From contig NZ_RQVJ01000002.1 of assembly GCF_003999875.1 (NCBI RefSeq), positions 186,001 to 250,000 of the forward strand: a stretch of DNA of 64,000 nt, read 5' to 3'. The notes beneath the pieces were generated by a model, which was given only the letters and a program-made list of their open reading frames with translations, did not search any database and was not told the origin of the DNA. The translations under genes and the position numbers were made by a program. Below, piece by piece: positions 10,432-18,276 of this stretch. The DNA comes from Veillonella sp. 3310. Lineage in GTDB: Bacteria; Bacillota; Negativicutes; Veillonellales; Veillonellaceae. Every line of letters starts with the position of its first letter. Positions within the stretch are counted from its first letter, which is position 1.

Positions 10432-10464
10432 GGGGAAGCGGATGTATCGACTTCTCCTTTTTTT
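10432..10464 (+). terminator. Terminator-like hairpin inside the rny leader (possible attenuator)
   Basis: An imperfect stem (GGGGAAG-CG with CG-A-CTTCTCC, one bulge and one mismatch) is followed by seven T residues. It lies about 50 bases after the predicted rny start point and 9 bases before the rny ribosome site. Because recX already has a hairpin upstream of the promoter, this one would act on the rny transcript itself. Confidence 0.55.
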
Positions 10465-10477
10465 ATGCAAGTGGGAG

Positions 10478-12025
10478 GTGAACACGATTTTAGAATACAG
10501 CATTATTGCCGTAGTCATGGTATTAATTGGTCTTGGAGTAGGCTATTTATTGCGTCGCAATATTGCAGAAGGTAAGCTAAATAAAGCGGAAACAGAAGCT
10601 GCACGTATTGTTGCTGATGGCGAGCGCTTAGCGGAGTCTAAGAAAAAAGAAGCGTTACTGGAAGCAAAAGAAGAAATTCATAAATTGCGTGCTGATGTGG
10701 ATAAAGAAAATCGTGACAGACGTAATGAATTACAACGTCTTGAACGACGGATTTTACAAAAAGAAGAGCAATTAGACAAAAAACTAGACAGTATTGAACG
10801 CAAAGAAGAGTCCTTGCATCACAAGGAACGCAATCTAGAAAAAGCGGAAGAAAAAATCGAAGTATTGCATCAACAACAAATGGAAGAGTTAGAACGCATT
10901 TCTAGCTTAACCTTTGATGAAGCAAAACAAATTTTACTGACAAAAGTAGAACAAGAAATTCGTCACGATACTGCTGTGATGCTTAAAGAACTTGAGCAAC
11001 AAGCAAAAGAAGAGGCGGAAAAGAATGCCAGAGAAATTATCTCTATGGCTATTCAACGATGTGCGGCTGACCATGTAGCAGAATCTACAGTGTCTGTGGT
11101 GACATTACCAAATGATGAGATGAAAGGCCGTATTATCGGTCGTGAAGGCCGTAATATTCGCGCGTTAGAAACGTTGACGGGTATCGACTTAATTATTGAT
11201 GATACACCAGAAGCAGTTATTTTATCCGGATTTGATCCTATTCGTCGTGAAGTAGCACGAATTGCCTTGGAAAAACTCATTGTTGATGGACGTATCCATC
11301 CAGCTCGTATCGAAGAAATGGTTGAAAAAGCACGCCGTGAGGTGGAAACAACTATAAAAGAAGCGGGCGAGCAAGCTACTTTTGAAGCAGATGTACATGG
11401 CTTACATCCAGAAGTGATTCGTATTTTAGGTAGACTAAAATATCGTACTAGTTATGGACAGAATGTATTAAAACACTCTGTTGAAGTATCTCACTTGGCA
11501 GGTATGATGGCAGCGGAATTAGGCTGCGATGTAGTACTGGCTAAACGAGGCGGTTTATTACATGATTTGGGCAAAGCCTTAACCCATGAAATTGAAGGAT
11601 CTCACGTGGAAATTGGCGTAGATCTTGCTAAAAAATATCATGAAAGCGCTTTAGTACAAAACTGTATTGGTGCGCATCATGGTGATGAAGAGTTTAAATC
11701 TGTAGAAGCTGTGTTGGTAGCGGCAGCAGATGCTATTTCTGCAGCACGACCAGGAGCTAGACGCGAAACATTAGAAAATTATTTAAAACGATTATCTAAG
11801 TTGGAAGAAATCGCTGAATCTTTTGAAGGCGTTGAAAAATGCTTTGCTATCCAAGCAGGTCGAGAGATTCGCGTTATGGTAAAACCAGATAAAGTGGATG
11901 ATGTGGAAGCGAACTTATTAGTACGTGACATCATTAAACGAATCGAAAATGAATTAGAATATCCAGGACAAATTAAAGTTGTGGTTATTCGCGAAACACG
12001 AGTCGTAGATTACGCGAAAAAATAG
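10478..12025 (+). CDS. rny: Ribonuclease Y
   Basis: Membrane-anchored endoribonuclease that starts mRNA decay in Firmicutes. It shows an N-terminal membrane helix ([19 protein letters not shown]), a long charged coiled coil, a KH domain with [15 protein letters not shown], and an HD domain with HDLGK. The frame is open from an ATG at 10418, but that stretch spans the leader hairpin. The first usable GTG is 10478, yet the ribosome site GGGAGGTG (10473-10480) overlaps it and points to ATT at 10487, six bases downstream. Either GTG at 10478 or the rare ATT start at 10487 (512 residues) is likely; both give the same mature domains. Confidence 0.93.
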   Translation: MNTILEYSIIAVVMVLIGLGVGYLLRRNIAEGKLNKAETEAARIVADGERLAESKKKEALLEAKEEIHKLRADVDKENRDRRNELQRLERRILQKEEQLDKKLDSIERKEESLHHKERNLEKAEEKIEVLHQQQMEELERISSLTFDEAKQILLTKVEQEIRHDTAVMLKELEQQAKEEAEKNAREIISMAIQRCAADHVAESTVSVVTLPNDEMKGRIIGREGRNIRALETLTGIDLIIDDTPEAVILSGFDPIRREVARIALEKLIVDGRIHPARIEEMVEKARREVETTIKEAGEQATFEADVHGLHPEVIRILGRLKYRTSYGQNVLKHSVEVSHLAGMMAAELGCDVVLAKRGGLLHDLGKALTHEIEGSHVEIGVDLAKKYHESALVQNCIGAHHGDEEFKSVEAVLVAAADAISAARPGARRETLENYLKRLSKLEEIAESFEGVEKCFAIQAGREIRVMVKPDKVDDVEANLLVRDIIKRIENELEYPGQIKVVVIRETRVVDYAKK

Positions 12026-12037
12026 TCTACATAAGTG

Positions 12038-12075
12038 GTTGGAGCGGCCTTTGGCTGCTCTAACTTCTTTTTTTT
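12038..12075 (+). terminator. Intrinsic terminator after rny
   Basis: A 12-bp stem (GTTGGAGCGGCC with GGCTGCTCTAAC, two G-T pairs) with a 3-base loop is followed by a tract with eight consecutive T residues. Confidence 0.85.
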
Positions 12076-12108
12076 CACACTATATATGAATTGCATATAT
12101 AGTGTGAA
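12074..12108. repeat. Perfect 15-bp inverted repeat before dnaG
   Basis: TTCACACTATATATG and its exact complement CATATATAGTGTGAA flank a 5-base spacer. The flanks (T-run left, A-rich right) extend pairing further. It begins on the T-run of the rny terminator and lies about 120 bases before dnaG. It could be an operator for the dnaG-rpoD operon, a cruciform, or a bidirectional terminator; sequence alone does not decide. Confidence 0.75.
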
Positions 12109-12230
12109 GAAAAAGAAATCATCCGTAAGTAGGAGTTTTTTTATTTGTGTAGAATAGTATAGATAGAGAACGTATACATAAACGTTATATTTTGGTGCAT
12201 ACACGGTAGTACATAGCTTAGGAGAGTGAC

Positions 12231-13994
12231 ATGAGCAAGTTTTTCAATGATGACATAATTGAACAAGTCAAAAATGCCAATGACATTGTGTCTGTCATTT
12301 CTGAGCATATTCCATTGAAGAAGAAGGGGAAAAACTATTGGGGTTGTTGTCCATTTCATAACGAAAAGACACCTTCCTTTAGTGTGACCCCTGACAAGGG
12401 CTTTTTTTATTGCTTTGGTTGTCGAGAATCGGGAAATGTTATTAGTTTCTTGATGAAGTATGATAACTTAACTTTTCCTGAGGCTATTGAGCGGTTGGCG
12501 AATCGTGCCAACATTGCTTTGCCAGAACGAACCGTATCGTCAGCTGAGCGGAAACGTATGGCACGTTTGGAATCTATGTATGAGGTGAATGAACTAGCTA
12601 CAAATTTCTTTCATAATTGTCTAGTAAAAACAGAATTGGGGAAAGAGGGACTAGATTACTTGCTAAAACGTGGGCTAACTATGGAGACCATTACAAAGTT
12701 TCGTCTCGGTTTTGCCCCAGATGGATGGGATAAGCTATATACTGCTTTTATCGGTCGAGGTGTGGACCCTAATGTATTGCTAGAATTAGGGTTGTGCCGT
12801 AAAAATGAGCAAGGCAAGCTATATGATTATTTTAGAAAACGTGTGATGTTTCCCATCATGGATGGAAAGGGGCGTGTATTAGGTTTCGGTGGACGTGTCC
12901 TTGACGACAGTAATCCGAAATATTTGAACTCCCCAGAAACGGAAATATTTAATAAGGGGCATCTATTATTTGCTTTTTATCAATCCTATCGCAGCATTCG
13001 CGAAAAAAAACAAGCTGTCCTTGTTGAAGGTTATATGGATGTGCTGAGCTGTCATAATGCAGGCATTACGAATGTAGTGGCATCCTTGGGCACAGCCTAT
13101 ACGAAAGACCATGGTCGGCTATTGATGCGTCAGGCAGAGGAAGTTGTTCTTGCCTATGATATGGATGGTGCTGGTCGTACGGCAGCTAAGCGGGCTATTG
13201 AGTTATTGCAAAATACGGAATTTTCTGTTAAGGTAGTATCTATGCCTGATGGAAAAGATCCAGATGACTTTATTAAAAATCACGGCCCTCAAGCGTGGCA
13301 AGAATTGGTGGATACATCGCCAAGAGACTTTGAGTTCTTATTGAATGAAAGTTTGAGCCATCACGATACGAATTCGGTGGAAGGGAAACGGGCTGTCTTG
13401 GCAGATATATTTCCGTTCATTGCAGGTCATGAAAGCCAAGTGCGACGTGATGAATATTTAAAAGCCTTGGCATTACCTTTATGGTTAGATGTGAGCACTA
13501 TTATTACTTACTTTAGACAGTTTCTTCGACAAGGAAACATAGAATTAAAACAGCAGGCTATGAACGTGCCTAAGGAGACTTTCACAGATGAAGAAGAATT
13601 GCTGTACTGGATAGGTAAGGATACGGATATATATACCTTGGTGAGCCAGTATATAGGGGTGGAAGATTTTACGCATCCTATGTACGGTGCTTATTATGAA
13701 AAGATAGGCGAGTTGGTAGCCCAAGGTGAAAGTTTGTCAGAGGTCCTCTTAGAGGAATCCTTAGATGCGGAATCTTGGCATATGTTTGGCAAATGGTCGG
13801 TCTTGATTGATCGAGAAATGAATGAGGAATTGTTGCACAGTTTAATTCGAAGTGTGCGATTAAAATCCCTTCGCAATCAATATAAGGAGCATAGTCGCTT
13901 AGCGGATCAATTGAGTCGAGCTAATGATCCTAGGTTTATAGAAGAGTTACGAATGTGTCAGGATTTACAGGAATTGATTAAACAGTGGTCTTGA
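12231..13994 (+). CDS. dnaG: DNA primase DnaG
   Basis: 587 residues. Synthesises RNA primers at the replication fork with DnaB helicase. The N-terminal CHC2 zinc domain has CCPFHNEKTPSF and the FYCFGC pair (residues ~38-64). The Toprim catalytic core shows VLVEGYMDVL (~265) and AYDMDGAGR (~307). The C-terminal ~150 residues correspond to the helicase-binding part. It is followed 21 bases later by rpoD, part of the classical macromolecular-synthesis operon; rpsU is absent here. Confidence 0.97.
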   Translation: MSKFFNDDIIEQVKNANDIVSVISEHIPLKKKGKNYWGCCPFHNEKTPSFSVTPDKGFFYCFGCRESGNVISFLMKYDNLTFPEAIERLANRANIALPERTVSSAERKRMARLESMYEVNELATNFFHNCLVKTELGKEGLDYLLKRGLTMETITKFRLGFAPDGWDKLYTAFIGRGVDPNVLLELGLCRKNEQGKLYDYFRKRVMFPIMDGKGRVLGFGGRVLDDSNPKYLNSPETEIFNKGHLLFAFYQSYRSIREKKQAVLVEGYMDVLSCHNAGITNVVASLGTAYTKDHGRLLMRQAEEVVLAYDMDGAGRTAAKRAIELLQNTEFSVKVVSMPDGKDPDDFIKNHGPQAWQELVDTSPRDFEFLLNESLSHHDTNSVEGKRAVLADIFPFIAGHESQVRRDEYLKALALPLWLDVSTIITYFRQFLRQGNIELKQQAMNVPKETFTDEEELLYWIGKDTDIYTLVSQYIGVEDFTHPMYGAYYEKIGELVAQGESLSEVLLEESLDAESWHMFGKWSVLIDREMNEELLHSLIRSVRLKSLRNQYKEHSRLADQLSRANDPRFIEELRMCQDLQELIKQWS

Positions 13995-14015
13995 TGTAGT
14001 GAAAGGAAGAGCACA

Positions 14016-15245
14016 GTGGCAAAGAAGAAAAAACAATCGCAAGTGCAAGAGATTATAGCGGTTTTATTGGAAGAGGCAAAACGAGACGGGGTCATTACGT
14101 CAAAACAAATTTCTGATGCACTTTCAGAGCAAGTAGAAGTAACAGCAGAACAATTAGATAGTATGTATGCAGTGTTTAATAATTTAAATATTGAAGTCCT
14201 TCAAGATGATGAACATGGTTCGGATAGCGAATTATCGATTCATGATGATGAATTGTTGGATAAAGATCTTGAAGTGGAAGTTGATGTAGATGTGGAACAT
14301 TTAAGCAGTGACATCGATATCACTGAGGAAGATGATGAGGAGGAAAAAGAGATTAATCTTGACTTATCTATTCCTGAAGGGATGAACATCGATGATCCAG
14401 TGCGCATGTACTTAAAAGAAATTGGTCGCGTTCCATTGTTATCTGGTGATGAAGAAATCATTTTAGCCCAACAAATTGAGGCGGGCAATGCAGAAGGTGC
14501 TAGCTATAAAGAAGTGCGCTTAGGAAATAGTGCGAAACAAAAATTGATTGATGCCAACTTGCGTCTTGTAGTTAGTATTGCGAAACGCTATGTAGGTCGT
14601 GGCATGTTGTTCTTAGATTTGATTCAAGAAGGTAACTTAGGTCTTATAAAAGCGGTTGATAAATTCGACTATACAAAAGGATATAAATTCTCTACCTATG
14701 CTACATGGTGGATCCGTCAAGCTATTACGAGAGCGATTGCTGACCAAGCTAGAACGATTCGTATTCCTGTACATATGGTGGAAACGATTAATAAATTGGT
14801 GCGTATTCAACGTCAATTATTACAAGATTTAGGTCGTGAACCAAGTCCAGAGGAAATTGCAGCTGGTATGGGTATTACTGTAGAACGGGTGCGTGAGATT
14901 CAAAAGATTTCTCAAGAGCCAGTTTCCTTGGAAACGCCAATTGGGGAAGAAGAAGATTCCCATTTAGGCGACTTTTTAGAAGATAAAGATGCAGTAGCTC
15001 CAGATGATGCGGCTAGCTTTATTTTATTACGAGAACAAATTGTTGAAGTATTCAGTTGCTTAACAGATCGTGAGCAACAAGTGCTAGAATTGCGCTTTGG
15101 TTTGAAAGATGGCAAACCACGTACATTGGAAGAAGTAGGTCAATTCTTTAATGTAACACGAGAACGGATTCGTCAAATTGAAGGGAAAGCCTTAACGAAA
15201 TTGCGTAATCGTGGCAAACGAGATAAAATTAAAGACTTTTTATAA
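14016..15245 (+). CDS. rpoD: Primary sigma factor RpoD (sigma A/70)
   Basis: 409 residues from a GTG start preceded by GAAAGGAAG. Region 1.1 (~1-70) is followed by a very acidic spacer (~70-125), then region 1.2 ([17 protein letters not shown]). Region 2 ([17 protein letters not shown] and [13 protein letters not shown]) melts and reads the -10 element. Regions 3 and 4 follow, with the -35-reading helix in [10 protein letters not shown] near the end. This is the housekeeping sigma factor, consistent with the TTGACA/TATAAT promoters seen in the window. Confidence 0.97.
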   Translation: MAKKKKQSQVQEIIAVLLEEAKRDGVITSKQISDALSEQVEVTAEQLDSMYAVFNNLNIEVLQDDEHGSDSELSIHDDELLDKDLEVEVDVDVEHLSSDIDITEEDDEEEKEINLDLSIPEGMNIDDPVRMYLKEIGRVPLLSGDEEIILAQQIEAGNAEGASYKEVRLGNSAKQKLIDANLRLVVSIAKRYVGRGMLFLDLIQEGNLGLIKAVDKFDYTKGYKFSTYATWWIRQAITRAIADQARTIRIPVHMVETINKLVRIQRQLLQDLGREPSPEEIAAGMGITVERVREIQKISQEPVSLETPIGEEEDSHLGDFLEDKDAVAPDDAASFILLREQIVEVFSCLTDREQQVLELRFGLKDGKPRTLEEVGQFFNVTRERIRQIEGKALTKLRNRGKRDKIKDFL

Positions 15246-15248
15246 TAC

Positions 15249-15276
15249 TTGCTATTTCATAATTGTATGGTATAAT
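15249..15276 (+). promoter_or_regulatory. Promoter for the amino-acid binding protein gene
   Basis: TTGCTA (15249-15254) and a perfect TATAAT (15271-15276), 16-base spacer, just after the rpoD stop. No terminator separates it from rpoD, so read-through is possible. Confidence 0.6.
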
Positions 15277-15323
15277 TTATGTATAAATAATCATAAGTAG
15301 TGAATATATTGTGGGAGGTAATT

Positions 15324-16106
15324 ATGATTAGCATGAAAAAACTAGGACTTATCCTATGTACGGCTGTTCTTAGTGTAGGTTTACTAGCTGGTTGTGGTAG
15401 CGACAAAAAAGAAGCGCAATTAACACAAACAGCAGGGGTGTTGAAAGTTGGTTCTGAAACGACATTCCCTCCATTTGAATTTGCAGAAGAAAACACGAAT
15501 AAATACATTGGTTTCGATGTAGATTTAAGTGAAGAAGTAGCAAAACGGTTAGGCTTAAAATTAGAGTTTGTCAGCATGGGATTCGATGCGTTAATTCCAG
15601 CTACACAATCTGGCAATATCGACATGATCGCAGCAGGTATCAATGCCACACCAGAACGTGAAAAAGCATTGGCATTCTCTGAGCCATACTTCAAAGAAGG
15701 TGGTTTCATCACTATCGTTCGTAAAGATAATACAGATATCAAAAAAATGGATGACCTTGCAAACAAACGTGTAGGCGTTCAAATTGGTACAGTACCTGTA
15801 GAAATGGCGAAAGCAATCCCTGGCACAGATGTAAAAGAAATGGATTCTAATAGTAATATCTTTATGGCATTACAAGCCGGTACGATTGATGGTGCTATCA
15901 TCGACCAAGCGGTGGCTATGTACTACTTGAAACAAGGTGCAGATAAAGATCTTAAATTGGTAGGAGAGGGCACAGATGCACCTCCATTCGTATTAGGATT
16001 CAATAAATCCAACACAGCATTACGTGATAAAGTTAATGAAGCTTTAAAAGCAATGCGTGAAGATGGAACATATCAAAAAATTTACGATAAATGGTTCGCT
16101 AAGTAA
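15324..16106 (+). CDS. Amino-acid ABC transporter substrate-binding lipoprotein
   Basis: 260 residues: a lipoprotein signal with lipobox LLAGC, then a family-3 (glutamine/arginine type) solute-binding domain. Family features include VGSETTFPPFEF, GFDVDLSEEVAKRLG, and FDALIPATQSGNIDMI followed by INATPER. Ligand specificity is not readable. The ATG at 15324 has GGGAGGT five bases upstream; an in-frame GTG at 15300 lacks such a site. No permease or ATPase gene lies nearby, so it must work with a transporter encoded elsewhere. The spacer after it is filled with repeat elements. Confidence 0.92.
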   Translation: MISMKKLGLILCTAVLSVGLLAGCGSDKKEAQLTQTAGVLKVGSETTFPPFEFAEENTNKYIGFDVDLSEEVAKRLGLKLEFVSMGFDALIPATQSGNIDMIAAGINATPEREKALAFSEPYFKEGGFITIVRKDNTDIKKMDDLANKRVGVQIGTVPVEMAKAIPGTDVKEMDSNSNIFMALQAGTIDGAIIDQAVAMYYLKQGADKDLKLVGEGTDAPPFVLGFNKSNTALRDKVNEALKAMREDGTYQKIYDKWFAK

Positions 16107-16110
16107 TTCC

Positions 16111-16285
16111 GTTATGTAGCCTATGGCGAGTGTTTATTAGCAAATAGAAGACCGCAACATATTCCTTCTCAAACTGATACAGTGGTTAGGTTTGTTCAGG
16201 AACATGTTGCGGTCTTCTTGCGTTTGTGTGAATTAGTAACAAGGGTCGCCACAAGGCTACTACACGTAACGGCGCCGCTCAGGGG
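16111..16285. repeat. Nested inverted repeat element, copy A1 (inner type I)
   Basis: Outer arms TATGTAGCCTATGGCGA (left) and TCGCCACAAGGCTACTAC (right) enclose a long hairpin. The inner left arm (16146-16165) pairs with 16199-16218 at 19 of 20 positions. Its loop contains CAAACTGATACAGTGG and GTTTG. The right end finishes with a GC-rich CGCCGCTCAGGGG tail. It sits between a + strand gene and a convergent - strand gene and may also end transcription. Confidence 0.8.
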
Positions 16286-16468
16286 AAGTGAAACACATTC
16301 CGACCCGAACTGATACAGTGGTTAGGTTTGCTCCGGAATATGTCGTGCTCTTCTTGCATTTGTCTAATTTTGTCATAAGGAATACCACAAGGCTACTACT
16401 CGTAATGGCGCCGCTCAGGGGAAGGGGAAACGAGCAACATATTCCTTCACAAACGGTATTTCATAATG
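16286..16468. repeat. Degenerate repeat copies A2 and truncated A2b
   Basis: A2 keeps the inner hairpin centre (ACACATTCCG with CGGAATATGT, loop containing ACAGTGG) and a right end CCACAAGGCTACTACTCG at 16385, but lacks a left outer arm. From 16429 a further inner left arm and loop (CAACATATTCCTTCACAAAC then GGTATTTCATAATGT) begins and is cut off at 16468, where copy A3 starts. Confidence 0.7.
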
Positions 16469-16469
16469 T

Positions 16470-16660
16470 ATCGTCATTTGTAATGCTATGTAGCCTGTGG
16501 CTATATAAATATAATATGATAAAGAGAAGAGCACGGTATACTCCTCACAAACGGTACTACGTAATGTTTGTTCGGAGCACACCGTGCTCTTCTTATGTTT
16601 GTGTAATTTAGCTAGTAAGGGTAGCCACAAGGCTACTACGCATGACTGCGTTCCTCAGGA
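16470..16660. repeat. Nested inverted repeat element, copy A3 (inner type II)
   Basis: Left end TCGTCATTTGTAATGCTATG leads to TAGCCTGTGGCTA, which pairs with TAGCCACAAGGCTA near the right end. The inner left arm (16525-16544, AGAAGAGCACGGTATACTCC) pairs with 16574-16593 at 18 of 20 positions. It ends two bases before the stop codon of the reverse-strand dehydrogenase gene. Confidence 0.8.
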
Positions 16661-16662
16661 AA

Positions 16663-17616
16663 TTATAGTGTGTGTGCTAGTTTAATGTATTCCCGGATGC
16701 GTTCGCAAGAGTTGTGGAAGGCTTCTTGCTCGCTTGGGGTTAGGTGTAATGTAAGGATTTCTTCGATGCCGTTTTTGCCGATGATGGCAGGGACGGATGC
16801 AAAGACGTTGTGTTCGCCGTATTCGCCTTCTAGTTTGCAAGATAGAGGCAATACTTTTTGTTCATCGTGGAAGTAGGCACGGATGATTTCTGTAACGGAT
16901 GCAGCGATGCCAAATTCGGTGGATCCTTTGCCAATGAGGACGAGGTAGCCACCGTATTTCATTTGTTCTACTACGGCATTTTCGTCAAAGGTTGGGAAAC
17001 GCTGAGGGAGCTCTTGTTGAAGTTCTTTCAAAGGTTTGCCAGATACTGTGACATGAGACCAAGGGACCATAGCACTGCCACCATGTTCACCCATAGCGTA
17101 GCAAGATAAGGAGCGACGATGTACGTGGATTTGTTCAGCCACTAATCGTTGCAAACGAGCAGAGTCTAAGGATGTGCCGGAAGAGATGATTTTATGTTTT
17201 GGATAGTCTAAGTATTCCTGTACATAGGCTGCCACTACATCGGCAGGATTGGAAATGCTCACGATAAAACCGTTGAAGCCAGAGGCTTTTACACGAGGTA
17301 AAAATTCACGTAATACTTCTATGGTAGAGCCTAGTGTATCTAGTCGATCTTGTTCTGGGGATGGTAGTGGACCAGCAGAAATAACGAGGATATCGCAGTC
17401 TCCGATATCTTCAGGTTCGCAAGTGATGGCTTCCAAACGATGTGGTAAGTAACTTACAGCATCATTAATATCGGTGGCTTGAGCGATGGCTTTATCTTTG
17501 TCGATGTCCACCATGTATAATTGGTCAACTTCACCTTGGGTAGCAAGGGAAAATGCCACGTGGGAACCCACATGACCAGTGCCGATAATGGCAACTTTAC
17601 GTAGTTCTATAGACAT
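16663..17616 (-). CDS. L-lactate dehydrogenase-family 2-hydroxyacid dehydrogenase
   Basis: 317-residue NAD-dependent enzyme of the lactate/malate dehydrogenase superfamily. Seen: dinucleotide motif GTGHVGSHVA (~residue 12-21), the substrate-Arg region TSLDSARLQR, and the catalytic His in GEHGGS. The specificity loop reads GPLPSPEQDRLD where lactate dehydrogenases usually have a Gln and malate dehydrogenases an Arg. Substrate is therefore uncertain; an L-2-hydroxyisocaproate-type enzyme is possible. It is the only reverse-strand gene in the window, with an AGGAGGAAAA ribosome site and repeat arrays on both sides. Confidence 0.85.
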   Translation of the reverse strand: MSIELRKVAIIGTGHVGSHVAFSLATQGEVDQLYMVDIDKDKAIAQATDINDAVSYLPHRLEAITCEPEDIGDCDILVISAGPLPSPEQDRLDTLGSTIEVLREFLPRVKASGFNGFIVSISNPADVVAAYVQEYLDYPKHKIISSGTSLDSARLQRLVAEQIHVHRRSLSCYAMGEHGGSAMVPWSHVTVSGKPLKELQQELPQRFPTFDENAVVEQMKYGGYLVLIGKGSTEFGIAASVTEIIRAYFHDEQKVLPLSCKLEGEYGEHNVFASVPAIIGKNGIEEILTLHLTPSEQEAFHNSCERIREYIKLAHTL

Positions 17617-17672
17617 AGTTTTCCTCCTATTTTGAAAATTAAAAATAAATTATTAAATAAGTAATATGTATT

Positions 17673-17701
17673 AGGATAAAACTTTAGGTGCATTTAGTCA
17701 A
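17673..17701 (-). promoter_or_regulatory. Promoter of the reverse-strand dehydrogenase gene
   Basis: On the - strand TTGACT (17701-17696) and TATCCT (17678-17673) are separated by exactly 17 bases, about 57 bases before the ATG. The -35 hexamer directly abuts the repeat array that begins near 17704. Confidence 0.6.
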
Positions 17702-17703
17702 CA

Positions 17704-17895
17704 CGTCACTTGTTTTGCTATGCAGTCTCTGGCGTTCGTAACTAAATATGATAAAGGGAAGACCGTAACACACCCCTTCTCAAACTATACAGTGGTTATG
17801 TTTGTTCAGGGGTATGTTACGGTCTTCTTGGAGTTACGCTATTTTGGTAGTAAGGAACGCCACAAGTCTGCTACGCTTGACTGCGTTCCTCGGGA
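17704..17895. repeat. Nested inverted repeat element, copy B (inner type I)
   Basis: Left end CGTCACTTGTTTTGCTATG, outer arms CTCTGGCGTTC and GAACGCCACAAG. The inner left arm (17758-17777, GAAGACCGTAACACACCCCT) pairs with 17808-17827 at 19 of 20 positions. Compared with copy A1, three stem pairs are changed on both sides, keeping the pairing. Confidence 0.8.
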
Positions 17896-18069
17896 GGGGG
17901 GGAGATGTCGCACTCTTCTTATATTTGTGTTGTGTGTGCAGTTAATCTCGCTACAAGGTTGCTACGCTTAACTGCGCTCCTTAGGGGATGTCGTGCTCTT
18001 CTTGTGTTTGTGTAATTTGGTTAGTGAGATCCGCTACGAAGTCTGCTATGCTTAACTGTGTTCCTTAGG
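17896..18069. repeat. Two tandem right-half repeat fragments (B2, B3)
   Basis: Two units each run from a CTCTTCTT stretch through TTTGTGT to a degenerate right end: CTACAAGGTTGCTACGC at 17951 and CTACGAAGTCTGCTATGC at 18034, each closed by AACTGYGYTCCTTAGG. Left arms are missing, so only right halves were duplicated. Confidence 0.65.
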
Positions 18070-18189
18070 TGGATATGGTAGCTTAATTGATGCGTGCGAT
18101 TATTTTCAGATGTTTTGTAATGTATTTAGTGAATATATTATTATCTCGTTCTATGACTGATAAAACTGAGTGCTTTTAATGAGTTTCCT

Positions 18190-18248
18190 AATTGGCATAG
18201 GTTCTGTTCTTAATTGGCATGATACATGAGTGGGTGTTTATGTATCAT
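18190..18248. promoter_or_regulatory. Possible operator region upstream of queG
   Basis: Two copies of AATTGGCAT (18190-18198 and 18212-18220) lie 22 bases apart, two helical turns. The second overlaps a 9-bp inverted repeat, ATGATACAT (18219-18227) with ATGTATCAT (18240-18248). They lie just upstream of the -10 element, a place where a regulator could bind. No regulator is recognised. Confidence 0.45.
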
Positions 18249-18264
18249 ACTCTGTAATGTATAG

Positions 18265-18270
18265 TATAAT
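18265..18270 (+). promoter_or_regulatory. Perfect -10 element seven bases before the queG ATG
   Basis: TATAAT ends six bases before the ATG at 18277, which would place transcription start at or within a base or two of the start codon. No convincing -35 element and no ribosome site are visible, so the message may be leaderless. Confidence 0.5.
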
Positions 18271-18276
18271 AAAAAT

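Noticed and set aside
14016-15245. Alternative sigma factor instead of RpoD
   Set aside because: Presence of regions 1.1 and 1.2, full length, and the dnaG neighbour all fit the primary sigma factor.
16288-16611. 107-residue open frame inside the repeat array, and a similar one at 17720-17971
   Set aside because: They lie across repeat copies, have no ribosome sites, and composition unlike real proteins; they arise from the repeats.
16107-18070. CRISPR array or integron attC cassette array
   Set aside because: Units are 80-190 bp with internal pairing and no short direct repeats with unique spacers; no cas or integrase gene is near, and the attC core sites are not recognisable.
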